Origin: Monodelphis domestica
Taxonomy: Eukaryota; Chordata; Mammalia; Didelphimorphia; Didelphidae
Length of the DNA stretch: 64,000 nt
Direction: 5' to 3'
NCBI RefSeq assembly: GCF_027887165.1
Contig: NC_077228.1
Location: 183,129,309 to 183,193,308, forward strand
In this document: positions 11,085-20,830 of the stretch, piece by piece
Numbering within the stretch: the first letter of the stretch is position 1
Layout: each line of letters begins with the position of its first letter
Notes under the pieces: model-generated
The model's input: the letters and a program-made list of their open reading frames with translations, nothing else
What the model was told of the DNA's origin: nothing
The model's database searches: none
Translations under genes and position numbers: made by a program

Positions 11085-11375
11085 CTTGGTACAGGCTGTA
11101 CTCATTCCAGGAATGCACTTTTTTGCCTCCACTTTATAAGTCCTGGTTTCCTTCGAGTCAGCTCAAGCACTGCCATCTAGTGTCTTTTCTGATCCTCATC
11201 AGTTTCTAAGATTCCCCAATCAAATGACTTTGTATTTACCTTGAATATACTTCTAGGGTGCACATAATCTCCTTTTTTATAAGCTCTTTCAGAGCAAAGA
11301 TTTTTCCATTTATATCTTTGTATTCTCAGTGCCTACACAATACTTTATGCATAGGAAGCACTTAAATGCTTATTG
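11085..11375 (+). mobile_element. L2-type LINE 3' end
   Basis: tcattccaggaatgcac, agtcagctcaagcactgcca, tataagctctttcagagcaa and a gcacttaaatgcttattgat end. Confidence 0.7.
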
Positions 11376-11568
11376 ATAACTTTGAAACATCAAAAAACCG
11401 ATCAGTTCAATGCCTGGTTTTTCTTACAAGAACTTAGTAAACAACAATAAACACAAACATTTTAATATTTTAAGAAGAAAACAGGGACTGGCATATGGAA
11501 TCACAAACTTGTGTTTTAGGTTCGTTTTTATGCAATAGATCATACATACTAGATTCTATATCCTAGAT

Positions 11569-11932
11569 CCATGATGGTGAACCTATGGAAAGTGTGCCAA
11601 AGATGGCACACAGAGACCTCTTTGTGGGCACACATGCCATCACTCACCAGAGTTAGTTACTAGACAGGCAGAAGGATTCCAGCAGAAAATTTCTCCCTTC
11701 CCCCTCTCTACTGTACCTCCTCACCCCTCCATCCAGCAGCCCAATGGAAGCACTTACTCCCTCACCTAAGCAAAGCACTTGGGTCACTCCCTTCCCTTTT
11801 TCCCTCCCCTGTCTGGGGAAAGGTGGGGAGGGGTTGGGGGGGTAGCACTCATTCTCTAGGGGAGTGGAGCAATGGCATACAATCTGGGGAGAGGGTGTTG
11901 GCACACGATCTCTAAAAGGTTCACCATCACTA
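11569..11932. mobile_element. Non-autonomous hAT element (tgatggtgaacc termini)
   Basis: The left end has ccatgatggtgaaccta and the right end has the inverse ggttcaccatcacta. Flanks tcctagat (11561-11568) and tcctaaat (11933-11940) are an 8-bp TSD with one mismatch. 364 bp, no transposase. Confidence 0.85.
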
Positions 11933-11940
11933 TCCTAAAT

Positions 11941-12045
11941 CATAGAACTGGAAGGGATCTTAGAGGTCATTCAATTTCACTCCATTTTACTGATGAGCCC
12001 TAGAGAAACGAAATGACTTGCCCAGAATCATTCAGCAACGATGTG
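11941..12045 (-). mobile_element. MIR-like relic
   Basis: catagaactggaagggatct, tccattttactgatgagc and atgacttgcccagaatca. Confidence 0.6.
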
Positions 12046-12049
12046 TTAT

Positions 12050-12480
12050 TTAATAAAATAGCAACAAAATTACCCCATTCCTTATTATTATCCACCATGC
12101 TTATCCTTATCCAAATTGCTTTTTAATTTCCTTCTGAGTATTTTCAAGTTAAAATATTTTTCTCTTGTATTTCTTATATTTCTTTTTTAAAACCAAGATT
12201 ATTTGGCAATTCCCAGAAACATTGGTTTCTTCAGACAACTTTCCTTTCCCTAGTTTCTTTTCCACCCCTCATCCTTGTGAGAATTATTTCTCTTTTTGTC
12301 TTTAGAAATTTCTCCTAGAGATTTTCATCCAAGAGTCATCTATCCTGGACTGCCTTCTCCTATAAAGTTTTTCTCTTCAATTTTGTTTTATTTTCTTTTC
12401 CAGATTCTCTCGTTCCTATCTTCCCCTTCCCTACCTGTGAAGAACACAAAGTAGAGGGGCAGAGAGGGGAAAAAAAAAGC
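12050..12480. other. No feature recognised
   Basis: T-rich sequence. Part of it (near 12060-12250) resembles 13,720-13,930, suggesting two copies of one diverged repeat. Confidence 0.4.
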
Positions 12481-12483
12481 ATT

Positions 12484-12484
<1 letters not shown>

Positions 12485-12527
<43 letters not shown>

Positions 12528-12544
12528 ACACATATATATATATA
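12485..12544 (+). repeat. (CA)n/(TA)n microsatellite
   Basis: About twenty CA units, a short ta/ca mixture, then tatatatatata. Confidence 0.97.
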
Positions 12545-13067
12545 GTCATGCAAAAACAAATTCCTGTATTAGCCATGTCCAAGGAACAAAAGAAAGAAAA
12601 AAAGTGTGCTTAAATCTGTATTTGGTATCCAATAGCTCTCTCTGGAAGGGGTTAGTATGTTTCATCATGAATCCTTTGGGATTATAGCTGGTCATCCATC
12701 ATATTGATCAGAGTTACTAAATCTGTCAAAGCTGATTATCTTTATAATATTGTTTCTATTGTATAAATTGTTTTCCTGGTTTTGTTGTCTTCCTAGATAT
12801 TTCTGAAGCCATCCCTTATAAGCTCTTCAAAATTTGCCCTCCCCAAATCTATTTCATTTTAGAGTATGCTCACTTCTTCTCACCTTACTCTGTAACCTGA
12901 AAGGGAATGATCAATTGTGCTCAAGGTTACCATGATTTCTGCCCTAGGAACCAATTTCTCCTTGTTACTATGAATTAGATCCAATATAGATTTTCTCCTT
13001 TGCCGTTCCACCTTTTTTAGGAAGAAATTAATATATGTGTCTGAGATTCTTTAAGAAGAAATTTAAT

Positions 13068-13252
13068 TGGTGGGACAGCTGGATGGCTTAATATACTAAG
13101 AGCCAGACCTAGAGACAGGAGGTCCTGGGTTCATATCTAGCCTCAGATACTTCCCAACTGTGTGACCCTGGGCAAGCCACTTAACCCCCATTGCCTAGTC
13201 CCAATCACTCATCTGCCTTGGAACCAATACCAGCATTAAGATGAGGGCTTGG
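13068..13252 (+). mobile_element. MAR1-type CORE-SINE
   Basis: gacagctggatggcttaata ... caatcactcatctgccttgg. The 3' end is abnormal and may be split by the next element: a caatttgaaggcagaaggtt block reappears at 13667. Confidence 0.85.
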
Positions 13253-13665
13253 GTCCCCTGGACACCCCAAACCATTAAAGGGATCCAAGACCAGAAAGAG
13301 CAAATGACTGGCCCTAGAAGGTCTCCCCTGAAGGGATAAAGATGGCATTCTTATTCCATATTTTTGACATCTGCATATTTCCTGATAAACAACTTCTTCA
13401 ACTCCAGACCCCATCCCCAACACTGGCTCCCCTCGAGGTTATATACCAGCCCCAGGCTCATTCTCAAAGTCAATGAAGTGCCCTCCCCTTTGTTTTCTGA
13501 AGCCCTTAAAAAAATTCTATCCTCAAACACTAAGGCAGGCAGACAGAACTGCAAACTGCCTCCTGGCCATCAATCTCTCTAATAAATCTCTTTAACTTTA
13601 TTAGGGTGCCTTGTAATTTTTTAGGTGGGAAATCCTCTCCAGTCAGGACAGCACTATCCACAATA
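13253..13665 (+). mobile_element. LTR-like fragment
   Basis: Contains a TATA-like gttatatacc, ctaataaatctctttaactt (AATAAA) and an end ...ctatccaca. It sits between two parts of a SINE 3' end. No clean TSD was found, so boundaries are approximate. Confidence 0.45.
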
Positions 13666-14059
13666 TCAATTTGAAGGCAGAAGGTTAAAAAACATTTTTG
13701 AAGACATTAAATTTAATTTGATTTAACAAGATAGCAATGAAATTTCCCTACTTATTTATATTCTCCTACCTAAGTTGCTTTTTGTTTCTTCGGGCATATT
13801 TTATAATCTTAAAATATTTTCTTTTCATTTGTATTTCTTACATTTATTTTTTTAAAGCCTAGATTGTTGGACAGTTCCTGATTTATCCACATCAGTTTCT
13901 TCAGATAACTATTTCCCCAGCCCCACTCCCACCCCATCCTTGCTTCTCATCTTTCCTATTTTATTTGTGGATAGGTAACTTTGTCATGAATAAACATTTT
14001 TTAAAAATTTTTAAAGAAATTGAGTTTATATATGTTTAAAAGCTTGTCAGTTATTTCCC

Positions 14060-14370
14060 TCCCAACAAGAATTCATTAAGCACCTACTGTGAACTTTAGA
14101 TTACTCCACCCTACTTAGTCTAACAAAATCAGGAATGTCTACACCCATACTTAAGGATTAAATATCCCTCTCCCTTCTCCTTAATTTCTTTCCTCTATAT
14201 TAATTAAAATCGCCATAAATTTCCAGCTGACTTGGGTATTTTATTTGAGGTATCCCCTGACGACCAAAATTAATTTAGATTAGGTCACAACCCTAAAATT
14301 ATTCTTACACTACTGTATGCCAAGCAGCAGACTAGGTGCACAAAGACAAAAAGACAAGAAGCTTAAATTC
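14060..14370 (+). mobile_element. Ancient repeat split by an LTR
   Basis: aattcattaagcacctac (left) and ctactgtatgccaagcag (right) are one repeat interrupted at 14088-14309. Confidence 0.65.
14088..14309 (+). mobile_element. Internally deleted solo LTR, 4-bp TSD CTAC
   Basis: 222 bp, TGTGAACTTTAG ... ATTCTTACA, flanked by CTAC at 14084-14087 and 14310-14313. Same family as the 759-bp LTR at 30453: both share attactccaccctacttag near the start and gctgacttgggtattttatt near the end, but about 500 bp of the middle is missing here. Confidence 0.85.
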
Positions 14371-14379
14371 AATGGAAGT

Positions 14380-14545
14380 ATTATTATTCCTATTTTGTAG
14401 GTGAAAGACTGGAAAAGAAAGAAATATAGGGACTGAAATAAAATGACTTGCCTGTTATCACAGAGCTAGTAACCAGTCATGGACTCAGGTTTAAAGCTGG
14501 AAGGGACCTCAGAGATGATCTCATCCAGCCTCCTTAATTTACTGC
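14380..14545 (-). mobile_element. MIR-like relic(s)
   Basis: attttgtaggtgaaagactg, atgacttgcctgttatcaca, and aagctggaagggacctcaga. Confidence 0.55.
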
Positions 14546-14569
14546 TCGCTGCTAGGTAGCCCAGCAGAT

Positions 14570-15185
14570 ATTCCTAGAGATGGAGGAAAGAGACCAATTG
14601 AACACTGAGGCATTTTGCCAGAGTATTGTCTCTGGCTAGGGATTTAGAGCTTAAAATAGAAAGAATTCTAGATCTTTTGTTACAGCTTCCCAGAGCAGAG
14701 AGGGAGTGTTTATGTGTGGAAACTCATCTAGGCAGAGTCAATAGTGAAGTGGGGAGTAAGCAGGGAATGAGCTCTCTGGGGATCTTTGATCTCTTAGTTC
14801 TTATAATTTCTATATTGCAGGATCCCCAGTAATGCTATCACATCCAGCTCTCTGAGGTGGCGGCTATCTGGAACTCCCTTCTTCAAGGTTCGCTCACTTT
14901 TGCATAGTCACTCTTCGGGCTCTAGAGTCACAATTTGGTGCTAGCTAGCCCTGTAGGTCCCCCAGTCTCCTCTTAGCCAGCTGCCCACACAGTCAGTCGG
15001 ATGAAGGTTCCAGCTTAGGCTGTGCCTACACAGCTGCCCCTCCAGACTCTGCCATCTGTTTATTTGGTCATTAGACAGCCATCTAGAGCCCTCTCAGCTC
15101 TCCCCCCAGTTGTCTCTCTTTGGACAATGATTTCTCTCTGACTCTTTAACCACTTTTGCCCCCTTGAAGTTCACTCAGAGGCACT
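14570..15185. other. No gene recognised
   Basis: Mixed-composition sequence with no repeat I can name and no exon-like block. The small frame at 14626-14832 has no supporting motif. Confidence 0.5.
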
Positions 15186-15189
15186 ATTT

Positions 15190-15373
15190 ATTTTTTAAAG
15201 CCTTTGCTTTCCATCTTAGAATCAATGCTGAGGAGGCAAAAGAGCAGTAAGGGCTAAGCAACTGGAGGTAAGTGACTTGCCTGGCTAGAAAGTGTCTTAA
15301 AGTCAGATTTTAACCCAATTCCTCCCCAGTCCAGGCCCAACTCTCTATCCACTGAGCCCCCTTCGCTGCTCCC
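15190..15373 (-). mobile_element. MAR1-type CORE-SINE
   Basis: aaagcctttgctttccatct ... ctctctatccactgagccc. Diverged copy. Confidence 0.8.
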
Positions 15374-15786
15374 GTACTGACACAATTTAAAAAAATTTCT
15401 CTCGTTCTTAATTTTGGAAGTCCTGCTTCTGACAAGTACTGGTAATTGGACCCTGGGAAACTGCCCTCCAAGGCCTCTGACTGCTGGGAGAGTTTCCTCA
15501 CCTGAAGTTCTTTACGTCGATGACATCATAAATCAAAATCAAAAACCACTTTGAACACTCACAGTAAAGTCAGGGCAGTAATGCGCTTGGACTTAAACTG
15601 AGGCAAGCAGCCATCCATCATGCCCCTTATTTCTGCCTTGAACAACAGCACGCATTTATTAAGGGCCTATGAAGTGTAGGAGCCTCTGTTTATGTGGGAT
15701 GGTTCCCATCGCTCTGAAGTGAGAGGAATTGCCTCGATGATTTTCCTCAGCAGTTTATGATTTATAGGCACAGATCCTTAATTGAC

Positions 15787-15864
15787 TTTCAAAGCTTTGG
15801 TTATTTCTTTTTTTTTTAACCCCTACCTTCCGTCCGGTTAAAAGAAATAACCAAAGCTTTGAAA
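15787..15864. repeat. Perfect 24-bp inverted repeat
   Basis: Arms 15787-15810 (starting tttcaaagctttgg) and 15841-15864 (ending ccaaagctttgaaa) are exact reverse complements with a 30-nt spacer. Confidence 0.95.
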
Positions 15865-16037
15865 TAACCAATACTGTGTATTGGCTCCAAGGCAGAAGAG
15901 TGGTATGGGCTAGGCAATGGGGGTCAAGTGACTTGCCCAGGGTCACACAGCTGGGAAGTGTCTGAGGCCAGATTTGAACCCAGGACCTCCTGTCTCGAGG
16001 CCTGGCTCTCCATCCAGGGAGCTACCCAGCTGCCCCC
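15811..16037 (-). mobile_element. MAR1-type CORE-SINE with an inverted insertion of its own target site
   Basis: TSD agctttggttatttct (15793-15808) and agctttggtcatttct (from 16038), one mismatch. Inside the SINE, right after ccttccgtccgg, a reversed copy of the target sequence lies at 15841-15864. Confidence 0.9.
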
Positions 16038-16039
16038 AG

Positions 16040-16464
16040 CTTTGGTCATTTCTGAGAAACCTTTAACCCTATACTCAGTGGGAAGACATTATCCAAAAGG
16101 ACTCGCTGAAAAACAATTAAAATGCATGGGAGCCAAAGAGGTGATTCACTGTCTTTCTGAACAGGGATGCCAAAATCAATATACAAACTTTAATTGGTAA
16201 TATAATAGAGCCGATCCTGAGTGATAGAAGAGTTTCTCCTGAAGCCCAGGATTGAACTTTACCTTCAAGGAGGAGACTGTCCTAGTAGAATGGGGTCAGA
16301 GGAGGGAACATTTCTGTAGAGTGATATTTATAGGTTGAACAGCAGGGAGGGAAGCACAATGGAGAAAGAACTGAGGGTTTAGGTCTGGACAAAAGAAACC
16401 TGTGAGAAACTGTAGACGAGTGAGTTGAGGGAAGTGAAGAAATGAGGAAAAGGACATGAAAGGA
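16040..16464. other. No feature recognised
   Basis: No repeat or exon-like block identified between the SINE and the next MIR relic. Confidence 0.5.
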
Positions 16465-16557
16465 TCATGAATTTAGGACTGAAAGAGGTATAGAGATATT
16501 TAGTCCAATTGCCTCATTTTACCCACGTGAAAACTGAGGTCCAGAGAAAGTCCATCC
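16465..16557 (-). mobile_element. MIR-like relic
   Basis: gtccaattgcctcattttac and aaaactgaggtccagaga. Confidence 0.55.
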
Positions 16558-16581
16558 ATTAGCCAATAGACAAGCATTTAT

Positions 16582-16772
16582 TTTTATTTTATTTTTTTAT
16601 TTTTTAATATGTTATATATATATATATTTATATATTATTTAATTAATTTATTATTTTTTTTAATTTATCGAGTCAATTTAGAACATTATTCCTTGGTTAC
16701 AAGAATCATATTATTTCCCTCCCTCCTCTCCTCCCACCCCTTCCCATAGCTGACCGCAATTTTACTGGGTAT
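16582..16772 (-). mobile_element. L1-type 3' end inserted in an ancient repeat
   Basis: Starts with a T-rich (antisense A) tail, then gaacattattccttggttac and cccatagctgaccgcaattt. Flanked by agacaagcatttatt on both sides (about 16568 and 16778). Confidence 0.85.
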
Positions 16773-16860
16773 TACTTTAGACAAGCATTTATTAAGAACC
16801 TACTATGTATCCGGCATGGTGCTAGGCATTAGGGCATAAGCAGAGATGTCCTGGAGTCAG
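16773..16860 (+). mobile_element. Ancient interspersed repeat (tgccagg family)
   Basis: caagcatttattaagaacct, actatgtatccggcatggtg, gctaggcattagggc. Confidence 0.55.
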
Positions 16861-16987
16861 CTCTTAGGGGCTTGGGAGATTGGTTATAGTTTCAATGTGG
16901 TGGACATTTACACCTCAGAAATCAGCAAATGCTAATTTTTTTTTATTTTGTTGCTTGTATTTTATTTTGTTGCTAAGTGTAGACTTA

Positions 16988-17182
16988 GAGGGGCAGCTGG
17001 GTAGTATGGTAGTTAGTGTCAGGCCTGGAGTCCAGAGAACCTGGGTGCAAATCTAACTTTAAACACTACCCAGCTGTGTGATCTGGGACAAGTTACTTAA
17101 TCCCAATTGCCTACCTTTGACCCTTCTTCTACCTTGGAATATTTATTTAGTATAGATTCTCAGACAGAAAATAAGGTGTTTT
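16988..17182 (+). mobile_element. MAR1-type CORE-SINE
   Basis: aggggcagctgggtagtatg ... tcccaattgcctacctttga, tail cagacagaaaataaggtg. Confidence 0.85.
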
Positions 17183-17344
17183 TTTAAAAAATTATAAAGA
17201 AAATGTTAATAATGTAGATTAGACTTTAAAGTGTTTCTTGTATTTATTTTTGGTGGGAACCTGGTTGTTAAACATATATGACCAGATCTCTGGGTAATAG
17301 TACAAAAAATGAAACAATCCTTACCTGCAAGGGACTTATATTCT

Positions 17345-17735
17345 TTTTTCCCTTTAAAATTTGGTTGTGGTTACATATAGAAGCAATTTCTTAAAATATT
17401 TCTTTTTTTATTTTAATAAATTTCCACATAAGTTTTCCAAGGCTATATGATCCACATTGTCTCCTTCCTTTCTTCCCTCCCCACCCCCAGAGCTAACAAG
17501 CAATTAAAAAAATATATCACATAAAACATTTCCATATTATCCATTTTTGTAAGTGAATAATCTTATGAAACCAAAACCCCAAATCATATACCCAAATAAA
17601 CAAGTGATAAATCATATGTTTTCACCTGCATTTCTACTCCAACAATTCTCTCTTTGGGGAGATAGCATTTTTGATAGCATTCTTTTTCATAAGGCCTTCA
17701 GAATTGTCCTGGATCATTGTATTATTGTTAATAGT
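17345..17735 (-). mobile_element. LINE 3' region, antisense
   Basis: ttccaaggctatatgatcca, cagagctaacaagcaatt, gtaagtgaataatcttatga and gaattgtcctggatcattg: the 3' UTR of a marsupial LINE read backwards. Confidence 0.65.
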
Positions 17736-18061
17736 GTGTAATTTGTATGCCCAAAGGGTGCTAACAGACTGTTTCTGCCCTTTGATCCAGCCATAGCACT
17801 GCTGGGTTTGTACCCCAAAGAGATAATAAGGAAAAAGACTTGTACAAGAATATTTATAGCTGCACTCTTTGTGGTGGCCAAAAATTGGAAAATGAGGGGA
17901 TGTCCAATTGGATAATGGTTGAACAAATTATGATACCTCTTGATGATGGAATACTATTGTGCTCAAAGGAATAATGAACTGGAGGAATTTCATGTGAACT
18001 GGAACGACCTCCAGGAATTGATGCAGAGCGAGAGGAGCAGAACCAGGAGAACATTGTAGGT
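17736..18061 (+). mobile_element. L1-type fragment, sense, inserted between antisense L1 pieces
   Basis: cctttgatccagccatagca, tttgtggtggccaaaaattg, ggaatactattgtgctcaaa, tgatgcagagcgagaggagc, aaccaggagaacattgta. Confidence 0.75.
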
Positions 18062-18530
18062 CTTTCCAAGTTATTCTAAAATCATCCTGTTTATTATTCT
18101 TTATAGCACAGTAGTATTCCATCACCATTACGTACCACAGTTTGTTCAGCTATTCCAATTGAGGAACATACCTTTAGTTTCCAATTTTTTGCCACCACAA
18201 AAAGAGCAGCTATAAATATTTTTGAATAATCAGGTCCTTTCCTATTTTAAAAAACTCTCTTTGGGATACAGACCTAGTAGTAGTACTACTGGATCAAAAG
18301 ATATATATTCTTTTATAGCCTTTTGAATATAAATACAAATTGCCCTCCAGAATGGTTGGATCAGTTCATAACTCCACCAAAAATTAGTGGCCCAATTTTT
18401 CCACATTCTCTCCAACATTTACTACTTTCCTTTATTGCCATATTGGCCAATCTGATATGTGTGAGGTGGTACCTCAGAGTTGTTTTAATTTATGGAAATA
18501 ATTTTTGATAATTGTTTTTTGACACTTTAG
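18062..18530 (-). mobile_element. L1-type fragment, antisense
   Basis: The reverse of the same coding-end block: tagcacagtagtattccatc, ttttttgccaccacaaaaag, ccagaatggttggatcagtt, tctgatatgtgtgaggtggt. Confidence 0.75.
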
Positions 18531-18545
18531 AATTCAGATTTTCTT

Positions 18546-18755
18546 GGCTACTCTCAGCAATGCAATGATCTGAAACAATCCTGAAAGATGTATGATGGGG
18601 AATGGGGGAAGATCTGTTGGGATCATCTTTCACATCAGTGTATTTATGGTTTTATTCTGGGGTTTTGGTTAAGTATGAGTGTGCTCTTAAAGCAATGACC
18701 AATATGAAAATGTGTTTTGCATGACAATAAAATTAAAATTTTAAATTAAAAAAAG
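18546..18755 (+). mobile_element. 5'-truncated L1-type insertion with TSD
   Basis: Flanked by identical gaattcagattttct (18531-18545 and 18756-18770). Contains ctctcagcaatgcaatgatc and ends in an A-rich tail. Confidence 0.85.
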
Positions 18756-18770
18756 AATTCAGATTTTCTC

Positions 18771-19000
18771 TCTCCCTACCTTTCCTCCTCCCCAGGGCAG
18801 TGAATGGTTTGATACATATTATATCCATACTTTCAAGTAATATATATTTTCATATTGTTCATGTCATGACAGACAACATATCATATGTAATAGAAATCTC
18901 ATAAAAGTAATATAATGGAAGATGGCATGCTTTTATCTATACTCAGACTTTAACAGTTCCTTCTTTGACTGTGGATAGCATTTTCATCTTGAATAAGGGG
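18771..19000 (-). mobile_element. LINE 3' region, antisense
   Basis: tattttcatattgttcatgt, agatggcatgcttttatcta, gtggatagcattttcatc. Confidence 0.55.
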
Positions 19001-19014
19001 CTTATATTCTAATA

Positions 19015-19224
19015 CCATGTTGGCAAACTTATGGCACATGTGCCAGAGGGGGCTGCTCCCCTCCCCCTCTCCATTGTGCCTGAGGATATTTCTCATATCA
19101 CCTACCCTTCTGCCAGCAGTTCAGTGGGAGCACTTCCTCCCTCCCATCTGGGGTATGGGGCGACTCACAAGTAGCATGAGGGTTGCAGTTAGGGCACTCT
19201 ATCTATGAAGGTTCACCATCACTG
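19015..19224. mobile_element. Short non-autonomous hAT element with perfect 8-bp TSD
   Basis: The left end has ccatgttggcaaacttatgg and the right end ggttcaccatcactg. TTCTAATA lies at 19007-19014 and 19225-19232. 210 bp. Termini resemble the element at 11569. Confidence 0.9.
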
Positions 19225-19634
19225 TTCTAATAGAAGGAGACAAGTACATATACAATTATATACAAGATAAACATAAAGAAAATAAATACAAAGTAGGTAA
19301 ACTAAAAGTAGTTTAGGGAGGTAGGAGACTAGTAGTTGAGAAGATAGCAAAGGCTTTGTATCTAAAATAGTGCTTTAGATGGAAAACCATAGTTGGCTTC
19401 CAAGATGTGACATATGAGAGTTAGTGGGCAAAGAAAAAGTTTGACAAACTGAGGCAAAAGCAGATTTTGATCGCTTCTATTCCATGTTTGTTGGTGACTG
19501 GACTTCCACACGAGCATGGCTAGGGGGCCCTAATGGCAGCCACCGAATAGCAAGCTAAATGGAGCAATAAGGAAAGTAAACTATGTACCTCTCTCCTATT
19601 TTTTTCCATCTTTTCTAACCCTATGACTTTTTTT

Positions 19635-19975
19635 TTTTAATTTAAACATAATTTTTTTTTATTTGGTCAATTTCAAACATTATTCCTTGGTTACAAACAT
19701 CATTTTCTATTCCTCCCTCCTTTCCCCCCACCCCTCCCATAGCCGACGCGCAATTCCACTGGGTATTACATATGTCCTTGATCAGAACCTATTTCCATGT
19801 TGTTGGTATTTGCACTGGGATGTTCATTTAGAGTCTAGATCCTCAGTCATATCCCCTTCTACCCATGTCATCAAGCAGTTGTTTTTCTTTGGTGTATTTA
19901 CTACCACAGTTTTTCCTCTGAATGTGGATAGTGTTCTTTCTCATAGATTCCCCTACTACTTTTTGATTAACAAAA
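19635..19975 (-). mobile_element. L1-type 3' end, antisense
   Basis: tttggtcaatttcaaacatt, ccttggttacaaacatc, cccatagccgacgcgcaatt, ccatgttgttggtatttgca, tagagtctagatcctcagtc. Confidence 0.85.
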
Positions 19976-20571
19976 TTATTAATTTCCAAAAATAAATAAA
20001 AATAGTGCTTTAATTCTGCTTTGGAGAAAGAGATAACTGATGAGATTCATTCTAGGCTTGTTCTGCCAGGGTAAGGGCAAGGATATGGAAAATTGAATGT
20101 GTGAGGAATAGTGAGAAGGATACACAGTAGTAAATGACCATAATGATCTTTTTTTTTTTTGATAAATACAAAGATCCAAACATTTGAGATAAGAACTCAC
20201 TATCTGACAAAAATTGGTAGGGAAATTAGAAAGCAATTTGGCAAAAATTAGGTATACAGCAGTGATGGGCAATCTTTTGAGCTTGGTGTGTCAAAATTCA
20301 TCAAAAAAAAACAAGCATATCTCAGGTGGTATGTCACTTCAAGAAAAAACAACATAATTTCACAATATTTATTGTTGAAATCATAAAATGTATAAATGTA
20401 ATATACAATTGTATTTAATAAACCAAAAACTAATTATTTAACTTACCTGCTTAGTGACTTCTTTGTTCATCTGTCAGTCAGTTCCTTTTGTTGGTCTTGA
20501 TATTATTTAACTTGTGTGGGGTGCCATGAACTAAGATAAGTGAGGGGGAGAGGAATTCTTTAAGCAACCTA

Positions 20572-20748
20572 TTAGTGATTTTTTTGTTGCTGAATTTCAT
20601 TGGCTAAATCTTTAATTGAAAGTTGGTATTTTGTACACTTCAAGCCCAAGCAAGCACTACTAACTTCATCTGTCAATCTGTTTCTTTTGTTAGTTTTGAT
20701 ATCATTTAATGCTGAGAATAAGGTCTCACAAAAGTACTGTGAATCTTA
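20572..20748 (-). pseudogene. hAT transposase C-terminal (dimerisation) domain remnant
   Basis: The minus strand reads YFCETLFSALNDIKTNKRNR then LTDEVSSACLGLKC..., ending at a TAA (20572-20574). ETLFS...K...RL(T/D)...L is the signature of the hAT C-terminal dimerisation region. The frame is closed upstream by a TAA a few codons before, and no DDE-like catalytic region was found, so it is a broken remnant. It lies inside the hAT bounded by its own inverted repeats. Confidence 0.85.
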
Positions 20749-20830
20749 AAACTGCTCAGACTCTATTTCAGAAGATTTGATTAAGCTCTTCCCCATTTTA
20801 AACAATGCAGGTACCTGGTCAGGAATGTAT

